A stretch of 64,000 bases of DNA from Amyelois transitella (lineage: Eukaryota > Arthropoda > Insecta > Lepidoptera > Pyralidae): the NCBI RefSeq assembly GCF_032362555.1, contig NC_083517.1, forward strand, positions 1,322,001-1,386,000. The letters are read 5' to 3'. This document shows positions 12,271 to 25,100 of the stretch, piece after piece. The stretch's first letter is position 1. Each line of letters starts with the position of its first letter. The position numbers were made by a program, and so were the translations under genes. Below the pieces are notes generated by a model that worked only from the letters and a program-made list of their open reading frames with translations, made no database searches and was not told where the DNA came from.

Positions 12271-12981
12271 TTGGGTTTTATATTTTATAATAAATATAAA
12301 TATTTACGGAACAAACTACACAGGTAATTGAGTTGGTCAATAAGTCCGTATAGATAAACATACAAAACCAGGCCAATCAGACAAAGTTCGTATCTCATCA
12401 TGCCCTGGCCGTTGCCATGTTAAAAAGAGACCAAGTAGATATTGTTAACATCTACTTGAAAGTAACAAAGACTTGAGACTTGCAGAAAAAAAAAGAGGTG
12501 ACCAGACTGCGCACAACTAGATTTCGATGCAGTGAAATGTTAAATTTCCCGGTACATTTTTCATCTTGACCTAACCGAAGATCGAATTCGAAATCAGTGG
12601 TTTAGAAGCAGGGACACTAGCACTTCCACAGTGCGAACAATGAATTGGAAATACGAAAATAGATACTAACAATAAATCTCATTTTCAACAAAAATGAAAA
12701 ATTTCTAATAAGTTTAAATTCTAGTAGGCAGTATGTTGTTCCGTAAATTTATAATCTGTATTATGACAATAATGATAATAGGACTTTAGGAGAATAGGAG
12801 CCTATTCAGCGACAAATATACAAATTAAATGCCTATCAAAGAACGTTCCTTTTATCCGTATCTTTCAAAGAAACGAACATACCCTTTGTAAAATGTCCAA
12901 TGTTAGAAGGACCATAATTCTCAGATCAGAGGTTACCATATAATTAAAAGAAAAGTGTAAGAAATGAAGATATATTTAATT

Positions 12982-13131
12982 TCAAGTTCGGAGGTAATGC
13001 GGGGGCGGCGGCGGCGGGGGGGCTGGTCTCAGGCGCGGTCCCCGCTCCAGCTGTCGCCTCCAGGATGCCATGGCTTCGCTCAGGGTCCAAAGTTCTGACA
13101 GAAGTGACAAGTCTAACTGCCGGAGACTGGC
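12982..13131 (-). CDS. FAM89-like gene, terminal coding exon 3
   Basis: It follows a TTATTTTCAG acceptor, enters in phase 0 directly after the ATG codon that ends exon 2, and encodes 49 residues and a TGA. The first 24 residues carry the leucine repeat (LRQLDLSLLSELW). The end is a proline run encoded by a GC-rich CCG tract, then HYLRT. The leucine repeat lies immediately after the junction, just as 'LRKEM' is followed by 'LRQLD' in vertebrate FAM89. This is the main evidence that exons 40 kb apart belong together. Confidence 0.8.
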   Translation of the reverse strand, partial: ASLRQLDLSLLSELWTLSEAMASWRRQLERGPRLRPAPPPPPPPHYLRT

Positions 13132-16100
13132 CTGAAAATAAGAGAGATATATGTTAATTTCGAGTAGGACAATGATAGATTACATAGTTACAAGGGACGA
13201 CCTGGTAAAAAGGCAGTTCAAGAGTATTTTAACGTAAAAAGTGTGTGGACGAAGCAAATTATTTATGTGTGCAAGCATAGTGGGAAGTAGACACACGCGA
13301 TTTAGGTATGAAGTGCCAATATTACCATTTAGGGATTTCGATAAGCACTATAGACATCTTCAGGCACTTATTTTTTTCCCGTACCGTAGGCGAGAATAAT
13401 TTAATTTAAGCCATCCATGAAAAATGGAGTGGTCTTTGGGTCGTCATTTCCTCCTTATCTACTTTATTAATATTTTAAACATTTTTTGCATTTGAACCAA
13501 TGTATCGTCGTGAGTGTCAACCAAGGTTCATGATATATTTTTTCTGACTAACACGAAGGGCGTCACAGTTGACCACAAGTTGACTCAGGTCAGATACGAC
13601 CTTCCTCGTCAACTTCGTCATAATTGATTGCGTTAGCGCGGAATGCGGGGCGATCACGATTCGCGACCGATGCAGATGTGAGACTCTGACGCCAATGCTT
13701 ATTGATATTTCAGTCAACAAACAAATATACATACGGTATAAAGCCTAATACCCCTCCAGGAAAGAGGCGTGATTTTATGTTATGTTAAAAAACATGAATG
13801 AGTTAGTTAGTTTATGGAGAAGTTAATTCATACATATATGTATATATATGCGACACCAAGTTACGTTAAAATATAGAATGTACTTTCAATCGGTTTGAAA
13901 GAAAAATAAGCTCACTTTATATTTATCCTAAAATTATAATAGAATGGTAAGTACATTATTACAGAAACATAACAGAAGTAATTCACCTGTACATTTCGCA
14001 AACTTATTTGCACAGCTGTTATATCAAATGTAAATAAATAATAAATTCATTATTATGTATTTTAATACCACGCATTTGAATTCCGAGAATTTCTTAGCAA
14101 AACAACAACAAATTTCATTGAAACAAGAGACTTGAAAAGCTTTACCCAATTTGTGAAGGAACAATCCCTCCTAGACCTTACATAATAAAATAAGTACATA
14201 AAGATGAAAAATAATATGCGCAAATATCCTCGGGATGTTAGGTCTTACTACCGGAATCTCCAATCAGTTCCTTCAATTAAATTAATGTCAAAACAAATAA
14301 TAATGAAAACAAAACACCACCAAAAGAAAATAAAGACTTTCATAAACATATAGCTGCCGTCATCGACTTAAAAGCGAATCCAATGAAATGAAACGGCAAA
14401 TTGATTAATTCGCAGAGAAAGAGTGTTGCATGACAATACTGAATGGTCAGGAAAAGAGGGAAAGTGTTCACGACAGATGCCCATCTTCACGGTCTGTTGG
14501 AGACGTTATTGAAAGACTCAGATGAGCGATTATTAATAGCATTGCAAGAATATCGAGGAGACGATCGGACGTAGGCCAAAGAGAAAAGCAGTAAAATTAT
14601 AGAGTTTGCAACCACCAACATTGTATTGGTCATTGGAGGACACATACAAAGATGTGTCATATTGATGTTAAAGATTGGGCGGTAGGAATCATTTTGTAAC
14701 GAGCTTTTAACCAATGCATTCCATCAGTACTTATAAAGAGCCAGGTTAAATTGTCGTGATAAATTTACTTGATGCTGATTTTGTTCGTTTATAACATTAT
14801 TTGTTTAAAAATGAAGCCATAAGTGAACACACAATCAATGGCTGAGTTCATGATCCGTCTTCTAAACTGGTGAACTAATGAGATTTGATGACTTTGTAGG
14901 AATTCATTGACATTTTGGCAGTTACAAAACTCAATTTAAATTAATTCAAACTGAAATCATACCAAAAGGCTTATTGTCTAGGATTGTACGCAAACTTCTT
15001 CATAAAATTAAGTGTGTGTTTTAGTCATGCCTTCATGTACACTTCAGTATGAATTTCCTCTACCGTCGAGATGCTCATTAGAGAAAACTTGTCGAGTCTG
15101 TGATGCTGGAAATGATAGCCTAGGTGGTAATTTATCGCTTCACGCTAATTCGTGTAACAAATAGAGCGTAAGCAATTAAAGCAATAAGAACGATGGGAGT
15201 AATTTACATTTCATCGATAAAGTTTAAACAGTCTGTTCAATCTGAATTATTTTACTATCCAATGGAGATTTTTTATACTCATATCCTAACAAATAATTAT
15301 TTTATTTTAGCGTTTGTCCTAGTTGCGTTTTTGCAAACAATTTACAAGAAAGCAGACTATAGCATGGTAGTTTCATATTTAGTTAGCTGAATGTGCAGGT
15401 TTTTTTCCGATGTTTATTTTCGCCGTATAATTCTTGTAGTTTGAACTGTTGCCATTTGCACAGCAAGATGTATTTCTATTAAAGCATAAAAAATGATATT
15501 TACAAAGATAGCGATTTAAAATACCCTCCAAGTATGATCTGAAATTGATTAAATGATTGTGCCCGCTTGATAAATATAGCAGTGCCTGTTGCAGCAATGC
15601 TGAGGCAATTCCAGCCACTTTATATTCTGATTGTAGTGTCAGAACCAGTGGGGCACGATGGAATTTAATTTAGAATTTGTATTAACATTTCTAGAGTACC
15701 TAGCATTTCTAGTATCTATCCTCTAGCGCATCTTATTTTGACTATATTTTCAGCCAGGGCCCAAGAATCCTTCAAACGAGGAGAACTCGTCATAATTTTT
15801 AATATTCAAAAACCTTTTGTTCAATTGTGGTGTGATCACAGAAATCCGAATAGTATAGGACTATATTCCGATTTTTTGACAGACATCTCGGTTATATTTT
15901 TCATAAAAACAACACGAAAATTTTATACCTAACGGGGTAGACATGGGCAATAGTAACAAGATTCGGAAGCGACGTTTAGCTGGATGGATTGAAGATGGTT
16001 TGAGATTTTAATACATGGTAAACACTATTTGAAAAAAGAAAAGAGCACCCATGCGCGCATGATTTTGTAGATTTCACAACTTTTTATATTTCTGTGGATA

Positions 16101-19100
16101 AACAGTCATTTTGTGAGCAGATGTCTAGCTGGCCAAATGGGTTTCATGTTTATAGATCAAATAGACGTGTCGAAGGTTGTTTGAAAATGTCAAGGGGAGC
16201 TTTGGCAAGAAACTGGTCCATTTACACTATTTCTGTACTCTTTCATGTCTGGGATATATGTATCATTTGTTTATTAGATCACTGTTTAAGAATTTCTTGC
16301 AGAATATTTGCAAAACAATTAAATACTCGTAATTAACCAACTAAATTGATAGTGTCATCAGCACTACGGTTTATCAAGTGAACAGTATTGTATCCAGAAC
16401 ATGTTTCGTTAAGAAAAACAAAAATGAATCCGCTGTAAGCTGCGTCAAAAAAAATGGCTTATAACTTTATTGAGTTTCAAAGCTAGTCACAACAACTAAA
16501 GTCAATACTAAGAATTTATCTGTTAGCAAACGAACAGACTAAAAATTCCAAAAAATGTTTTCAAACTAGTAAATTAAATTTCAATCATAAAATGTCAGCA
16601 AATCATAAAGTTAGCGATCAATAAAACGATGCAAACTACGCCAACAGTAACAGTGATGTGGGCTGAAACAGTAAACACAATTTAATTCTGCATTTGTTTT
16701 CACAAGTGAACGTTATCTTAGATCGAGATAAATGTTTAGTGGAAAATGTTGCAATTTTAAAAATATATTTTTATAAAAAAGAACTTCAAATAGAAACGTA
16801 AATAGAAAAAAAATATAGGAAATGCTCCACTGAGAAGCGTTAAAACTTAAATATCAGTGAAGATAGATAATATAATGAGTTATAGTTTAGGTGTTACTGA
16901 CAGACAAATAATGCTATTTAGCCATAAACAAGATAATGACGTCAAAGAATTATATTTTTATGTTGATTTACAAGAATTACTAGCCATTCATGTCTTAACT
17001 TATGTAGAGACACGTTGAAATTTGAATATAATATATTATTTGCATGTTATATGCGTATAACACTAATGGTTGTATAATATGGTGTTTAGTTTTGCATATG
17101 CACGATGCCTAATTAATTTTATTGGGTGCCTTATAAGCGATGATAGTAAATTGTTTCTTTTTAATATCAAATTATTGACGTAATGACAAAAAAAATTTGC
17201 TGGCTTATGGCTCGAATTACACCCATTTTGGCTTTGAACTCAATGTGGTGCTTTTTAGTACCTGAATTAACATCAAAGCGGCGGACGGTGTAGGAGATCT
17301 AAGGGTTAAAGTTATAACGTCAATACTGGACTGAGCAACGCCTGGAGTCGACATTTTAATAGTTTCTCGGAAGAAAGGCGTAACATCAACAAAACTAGCC
17401 GTATTGTTGGATTCAAACACAACGTTTAGTACTATTCGGTTCAAACACAAGGTAAAGTTATAACACTCAGTTCAATCATTCGCGGGTTTCATATTTCCGA
17501 TTGCATTTCCAGCTGTTTCCTTCAAAGCTTGGAGTCCGATCGAGGCATGTTAGTGATTCTTTAGAAGGCAAATGTTACGGCCAATTATACCAAAGTTTAT
17601 ACAATGGCATTTTTGGAGATTCTGTACTTTACTCGTATTTTTCAATATCTACTTCATGTAAATTTGTGGTCCTTCTGTCCTCCGTTAGATAGATAATTGG
17701 TACATATATTTTTGTGATAGGTAAGGTATTGTTGGGTTTTGTTATTAGTCACTAACCGTTGTATTGAAATATTCAATGTCCCAATAATCACATTATGAAG
17801 AAACCATATATTTCAAGAATAGAGAAAAGAAATTGTGAACAACGAAGTATCATTCGCACTGTCAGCCCAGCTTTTTGTCACCAGAGCTCTCATAAATAAT
17901 AAATGTACAAAATGTGAACATTATTCAATAGGTATTTGTTTACTTGTGGAGCTAAATAAAAATATTTAATCGATAAAAATATAGAAAATACGTTTCAGGT
18001 CTTCAAATAAGATTATGTTCAGCTTAACTAAGCTATCATTTGCCTATCAGGCTGACTTTCTAATAATATTGGTTATAACGTTACCGCCAGGAGCAACGTT
18101 GCGCGTTACTTGATCATGTAACTTTCCAACCGCTTATAAGGGCTTGGCTACATCATAATTATATGATGTTAATGAAGCTGTATTAAATGAGGATCTCGTA
18201 TCATCGTTACACAAATAAGTTCCATAGATTTAGGTAAAATATATTTACATAAAGAAAACATTAATCTATCATAAAGCCAAACAGCTGAGCGTGGCCTTTT
18301 ATTTCTCTTCAAGACTGTTGGCTCTGTCTACCACGCAAGGGATTTAGACGTGACTATATGAATGAATGAAGAAAACATTAATGAATATTGAAAAAAAATA
18401 ATAATATAATCATTTTATACCAAGAATGTCTTTCTGATTCTTAAAATATTCGACATAAATGCTGTCAAGCGAAAAAAAAATGGCTTAAGAACAATTGATA
18501 GAGTCGTCTCAGCTATTCTTCGCCTATATTACGTTCGAATCTTGATGTTGTCAATTTGGGCTTTTTTCAATTCATTATTGGTCACAGACATCCGAATTCG
18601 AAGGGGTCGTCTTGACCCAGCCCTTTTAAGAACCCTCATCTATGACATGGGTGTGATGTGTCCGTGCCTTTATCCGACCGGGTGTGTTCGTGTCGTGTCG
18701 TGTCGTGAGCCGTGAACAGTGTGTTGTATGTTTTAGATAACTGTTACTCGAGCTTGGCGCCCGGTTGATCTAATTTGCGCCCAATCACGACCAACGTTGG
18801 ACCAAACCTCAATACGCTAAAAGTATTACGTTACTTTACTTGCGACTTCATTCGTGCAATCTTTGCAAAGTAGAGATGTCTTCGACGAAAGCTCTCTCAA
18901 GTGCATTACAAATACTATGCAGAGACTGTACAATTTGTAAATTTTATTTTAGTTTGTAATCATCTTTTTTTTAATAGGTAAGTAGTTTTAGTTTTAATTT
19001 GACTATCAAATAAATAAGTAGGTATTACTTACAAATAATACAGGTTCTGCATGAAATGTATTTCTTTGGGCTATTAATTACAGTTTACAAATCTATACTA

Positions 19101-22100
19101 ACATTAGTTATAAAGTTGAAGAGTTTGTTTGTTTGTTTGAACGCTCTAATCTCAGGAAGTACTGGTACGGATTGAAAAAATCTTTTTGTGTTTAATAGAC
19201 CATATAATGAGGAAGGCTTTAGGCATTTTTAAAAAACGGGGTAAATTATTCCTCCTTGAGGGCTTCAATGATGCCCAAAATAACTATTCCACGCGGACGA
19301 AGTCGCAGGCACGGCTAGTATAAGATATAAAACACCTTAAGAGCTCCATATTAAAAAACTGTCCACGTCGAAAATAAGTGCCTTAGGTTTTCCTGGCGGC
19401 ATATCAATGCACCGGTTGGCACCTGATCTTAGGCATGTAATTTGCTAAGCCAATTAGATAAAGATATCACCGGATCGCGAAACGATATAATGATAATAAC
19501 GGAATTGAGGAAATATCATCGTATCTACCAAAATGAGAATTGTAATTGAGTATAAGACGAAGCAATTCATAACTCAAATACTCTAACTTAAGTACTTTTG
19601 TTTTTTACCGAATCACTATAACATACATACCTACACAAAATAAGATATCAAATCTTCGGTTGAGAAAATTTTTGTGATACAATTAATTTTTTTTCATACA
19701 TTGTCGACGCTAAAGACAAATTTGGTGTTAACCATAAACAAGGCATTCAATTCAAACAACGAAACATAGAGTTCATCCACATTGAGGAGTCACAGAGGGG
19801 CTACCACGCGGCCCTGATTTGAATTCAATACGTACAATATGATTCAGAGACAAGATAATGTCATAACCGGAAGAAAGCAATAATGGGTAGCTAGAGCTAC
19901 TACAAAACGCCTTACCGAGGTAATGTTTTCATTTACTAATCTTTAATATTTTACTTGTCTAAAACTTCTTCATTTATATCATAATTTTCCTTCTAATTTA
20001 TATCGACAGTTTTTAGAATATTATTTTTATTAGCGGTTGATTAATCCAGTATGAAAACGGTACAACTTTTAACAAATGGATTTGAACATATATTTCATAA
20101 TATTTTTAATAGACGATATAAAACATATATAAATAGACGATATTATGACATGAAAGATATAGATGAGATCTACGATAAATTAAAAAAGATATCTAGGTTG
20201 CCCATAAAGCAACAGTACATGTCATTAATGCAGTAGGTAGTAATTACTACCTACTGCATTAATGACAATGCCTTTGCTACGAAAAAATGATTCAATGAAA
20301 TTTCATTGAATCTTTTTTTCGTAGCAAAGGCGGACTGATCTATCTTCGGCAAATCAATGTCCCTATTATTACATGAGTGATAGAGGTATGAAGGTGGATG
20401 AAGCGACAGAAGTGTGCAGAGATCGTGGCAAGTGGAAAGATGTTGTATTTGCCTGCGAGGGGTAGAATACGGGAAAATGTCGTGATTTTATCTATGTATG
20501 TATGTATACCTATGTAAGACAGTTATCTTGATGACCCCTTGTTTATTTAGTATAAGACAAAAAACTTAATCCCTTCATTAAGCCATACTTTTAAGCGTGT
20601 CTTTTCAAGACTGGCTCTTATAGGCACTGACGTTAGTTAACATCTGTCCCTTTTAGTAGCTGAGCTGACCCATAGCATACCTTGTTAGGTTGGTATTCAA
20701 TACAGTTAGCGACGGAGGCGTCAGAAAAACTTATCGGGCTCGGACTCGTCCTCCCACGGCACCAAGAGTCCATGTTTGTCTGACTTGGCTGTATTGCGTG
20801 TCAACTTTTTATTGATCCAATGACAGACAGCTAATGCGGCTAGCGGCATGTGCGAGTAACGAAACGAGAAGATAAAATGCTTATCCAGCGGTTGACATAA
20901 AAAGGTTTTCTAAAATTAAGTATTGCACGAAAATTGATCACATAATCATTAATTAATGACATTTGATTGCACTCTTAACAGTGCCCACTGTATTTGTTGT
21001 TTTAGTGTACAATCAAATGTATGTGAGTATGCATATAAAAAACCCTATTTAAATAAAGTCTGTTATTAAACACAATTAAAGGTCTAAAAATACAGAGAAC
21101 AAGGCCCAAGAAAACATAAGTCAGACTGAACGCAACCATATTTGCCCAAACCTGTTCGCAACCTGTTCACCTTAATTGATAACGCATAACTAACAGAGAA
21201 GGCTCAAATTGAGAACACGTAATCAATACTGATTCGGTTCTCATTAAAAACTGGCTTTAACTTCCTGACATTTTTGAACTGAACTGACAGGAATATTAGG
21301 TGCCGCGAGGGAGAAGGGAGATAAAAGACTTGCCTCAACTATATACCGGTCTGGACTGGAACATTTAATGAGATAAAACATTTGTTTTAAATCTTGATGC
21401 AGGTTTTCTGTCGACAAAATAATTTCAAGTGAAGATGTTTTTTATTTGAACCCAAGAAACGACTGCGAACAACACATTGTGAGACTGCGATTTAGTTAGC
21501 TTCAAGACGTAACTGTAATTTCATTGCACATTTGCAATTATCTTGCTAGCGATAATAAACATATAAAATATAATTTAAGTATTTTATAACTTTTTATAAT
21601 ACTTATATTTAAATTAAGTCATCATTCAATTCAGTATCATTAAGAATACACATAACTGTCACTGTAAAAAATTTAGGAGGAAACTATAAATATCAACCTT
21701 CTCGGAATGTAAAAACTCTGCAAATTGCTAAAAATCAAGGCAAGCAAAAGGACGAGAAAGACTGCCGAGTACCGGCCGACACGTGCATATGTTCATGTTA
21801 ATCAACTGTAATGCGCTGCAGCTGTGCATTCTATGTTAAAAAAAAAAAGAAGACGAGGTACTAACAATTTTTGACCACAGGAATACCTAATACAAAAGTT
21901 TTAAACGAAAGCGGCGAACACATTCTGGCCCTCATTTGGCAGATTTTATGTTTTTAGAGAAAGCAGACTGCGGCGGTTTTAGGACGAAAACAAATACAAA
22001 CATCCTGTTTGGAATACTAAGTGTCTCGTGAATATGCTAACAGCCACGCTGGACGAGGGTACACTGTATCCTTTTCACCATTATTAACACCCTCTGTTTA

Positions 22101-25100
22101 GGCATTTAATAAATTTATCCGAAAATTTCCTCTTTATTTCAACAAATTATCTTTAAAAGGTTTAATCATATTTTATGTCCACTTTATTCGTCACTAAAAA
22201 AAATATGACGTTTTAAATGGTTCTCCAGAAAAGTAACAATGTTTTCATACCACATCTATTTCAGAAAACCGAGAATAGAACATTTCGAGAAGATTAAAAA
22301 TGTTGACTAAACTAATAGGTGTACGGCTCCATTAAGATCTCATCGAATCGTCCAAAGCCACCTGGTTAATGTGTTGATAAACATAAATGCTGAAGGTAAT
22401 TCTTCTAACGTCACACTAGCTTGTTACGGGATTGTCCTATAGGAAGACCGCTGACCTGTCACATCATTGCACACGGCACCGATGCAATGAATTGCGCAAG
22501 TGAAGTAAAGTGCCGACGCAGCAGCACGTGCAAGCCTCGACGCCCGCCCGGAGACCGGACGCCTCGGGCACTTGGGCTTCACACTTCGACCCATGCACTT
22601 ACTTGTAATTAGTCGTAATTATAACTTGTAATTTCATTCTTTTAATAAATTAGTATTTTAAATTTTGGTTTTTTTTGAGACCTCCGACTCGCTGGACCAT
22701 AATTGGCGCAGTCTTGGTAGTAGGCTCGAGCTAGGCGTGCGCGATCGCGATCAAGATTTCCGCTGGAATTCAGCCCGAGTCCCGCGTGACTAGCTGGTTC
22801 TCGAACCTTCGTCGAGCTGACCTACTCATCTCTACTCGTCGAGCTGAGGGCGGAGGAGATATCCGATCTTCGATATCACTCAAGAAGGACCAGGTATCGA
22901 GACATGATACTGTAAGTACGCTACAATTTATTCGTGGTGTTGCTTTCCCTATTTCCTAATTTCCTAGTGTAGTAAACTTCAAAAATTTTTCACCCTCGTA
23001 AATTACCTCATAGCTCTGCATCCAGGCAGGCTAGAGACACTTTTATTGATAGTAATAGAGATTTAGATTCATTAGATTTAGATAGTAATAGCGTAGAAAT
23101 GGCTCAGCAGCAAATACCATTAGGACAGCCGTCCACTGGGCATGTTGAACCTGACACTATAATTAAGGCCCTTCGATTGGCGCCTGACTTTGATGGCAAT
23201 CCTCATACACTGCCTCGCTTTATACAATTATGCGATCAGATTGTAGGAGCCTATTGGACGGAGGATAACCACCTCACCAATCTGTTCTTGATTAACGGCA
23301 TACTAAACAAGATAAAGGGCAATGCCGCATTGACTATAAATGCGAATGGTATTCCATCCGATTGGTTAGGTATCAGAAACCATCTTATTAATAATTTCAG
23401 TGACCAAAGAGATGAGACCACTTTGTATAACGATCTAGCTATGCAAGTTCAAGGTAATAGCTCTCCTCAAGAGTTCTACGATAGGTGTCAGACATTGTTT
23501 AGCACTATAATGACGTTTGTAACCTTACACGAAAGCATCCCCACGACCGTAACTGCTAAGAGAGACCTGTATAAAAAATTGACAATGCAGGCTTTTGTTC
23601 GCGGACTCAAAGAACCTTTGGGATCTCGTATAAGGTGCATGCGTCCAGAGAGCATGGAGAAAGCATTGGAGTTTGTTCAGGAGGAGTTAAATACTATGTA
23701 TTTACAGCAACGTAATGAAGGACTCCCTAAAAACTTACAAGGGTCATCCGCCTCTAAACCTGTACAGACACCAACGCCATCGCCACAAACTCAACTACCT
23801 CAAATACCTAAACCTTTCACCTTTGGTCCTATGACACAATTTCCACCTCGTCAGAATTTTAATAATTATCAACCTAAACCTAATGCACAATTCCAACTCA
23901 ATCAAACTACACCTCGCATGCCTACACGCACCCAACAGATGTTCGCAGCACCACCTCGAAATTATAATGCCAATAGTAATATGTTCAGATTACCAAATCG
24001 AAATTTTAATAATAATGCCGGTCCTCGCCCTATGAGCGGCGTTAATCATTTTACACCAAGAGTTTTACCACCTAGTGGCCATGACTGGACCAAACATGGC
24101 AATCCGCCTCCCACAAATTATTTCAAATCTCGAGATGTGAATCTGAACGAGTGTTATGCTTATGATTCTGATTATAATTACTACCCCGTGTATTACGAAC
24201 CAGACTATAGTGACTATAATAACTATAACTACGTTGAACCTATTGACTACGACAGGACTAACTATAATGTTTTTGACGAAAACCTGTATACTGGACAAGG
24301 ACCGAGTATATCGGAAGTGACTTATAATGGACAGACAGATAACCTTCCCCAGCCATCGTCTAGCCAAGCTGAGGATTTTCAGATAGCCAGCCTTACAAAA
24401 AAGTTAAAATAGAAGTTAATCTGCAAACACAACGACAGTTACCCTATGTGCAGATAACTGATCCCCCTCTTAAACTTCTATTGGACACTGGCGCAAACCA
24501 ATCTTTCCTTAGTCCCATTGCAGCAAAGAAATACTACCCTCATGTGCAATTGAATTATGACCCCTTTCAAATAACTAATATACACGGTACTTCTAAAAGT
24601 GATCATTCTATAACTTTACCGTGTTTCCAAGAATTCAATTGTGATAATGACATTACATTATTCCTTTATGACTTTCACGAGTTCTTTGATGGATTAATAG
24701 GGTTAGATTTGCTCACCCAATGGGAAGCCAAACTTGATCTTAAAGACTTAATAATAGTAACTAGCAACGCGTCCAACCCTATCAAAATGTATAACTCGCG
24801 CAACGTTAACCTCTACGAGGATATCATACCAGCTAAATCTTCTAAGTTACTTAGACTTCCTATCAATGTAGGGGACGGTGATGCTTATATACCGGAACAA
24901 GTATTGTGTAACTGCCTAATTCATGAATGTATAACCTCAGTTAAGAACAATCGCGGTGTGATAGAAATTGAAAACCCATCCGATCACGATGTTATATTAT
25001 CTTTGGATAGACCCGCGAATGCCGAACTGTTCAATGTCGATAGTGCTAGCATAGATCAGCAGCCCATGTCTAAGCGAACCCAAGAGGTTCTGTCGCGTCT

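Larger units (their letters stand above)
10754..12981. other. Intergenic region upstream of DPY30 and downstream of the FAM89-like gene
   Basis: It contains the DPY30 promoter side (10754-11000), a repeat fragment at 11195-11410, and a GC-rich promoter-like patch at 12130-12270. The stretch 12280-12981 shows no coding signal; its left part may include the 3' UTR of the minus-strand gene ending at 12982. Confidence 0.5.

Noticed and set aside
22421-22612. Open frame in the LTR, repeated at 29710-29907
   Set aside because: It is identical in both LTRs and is simply LTR sequence with GC-rich content, not a gene.
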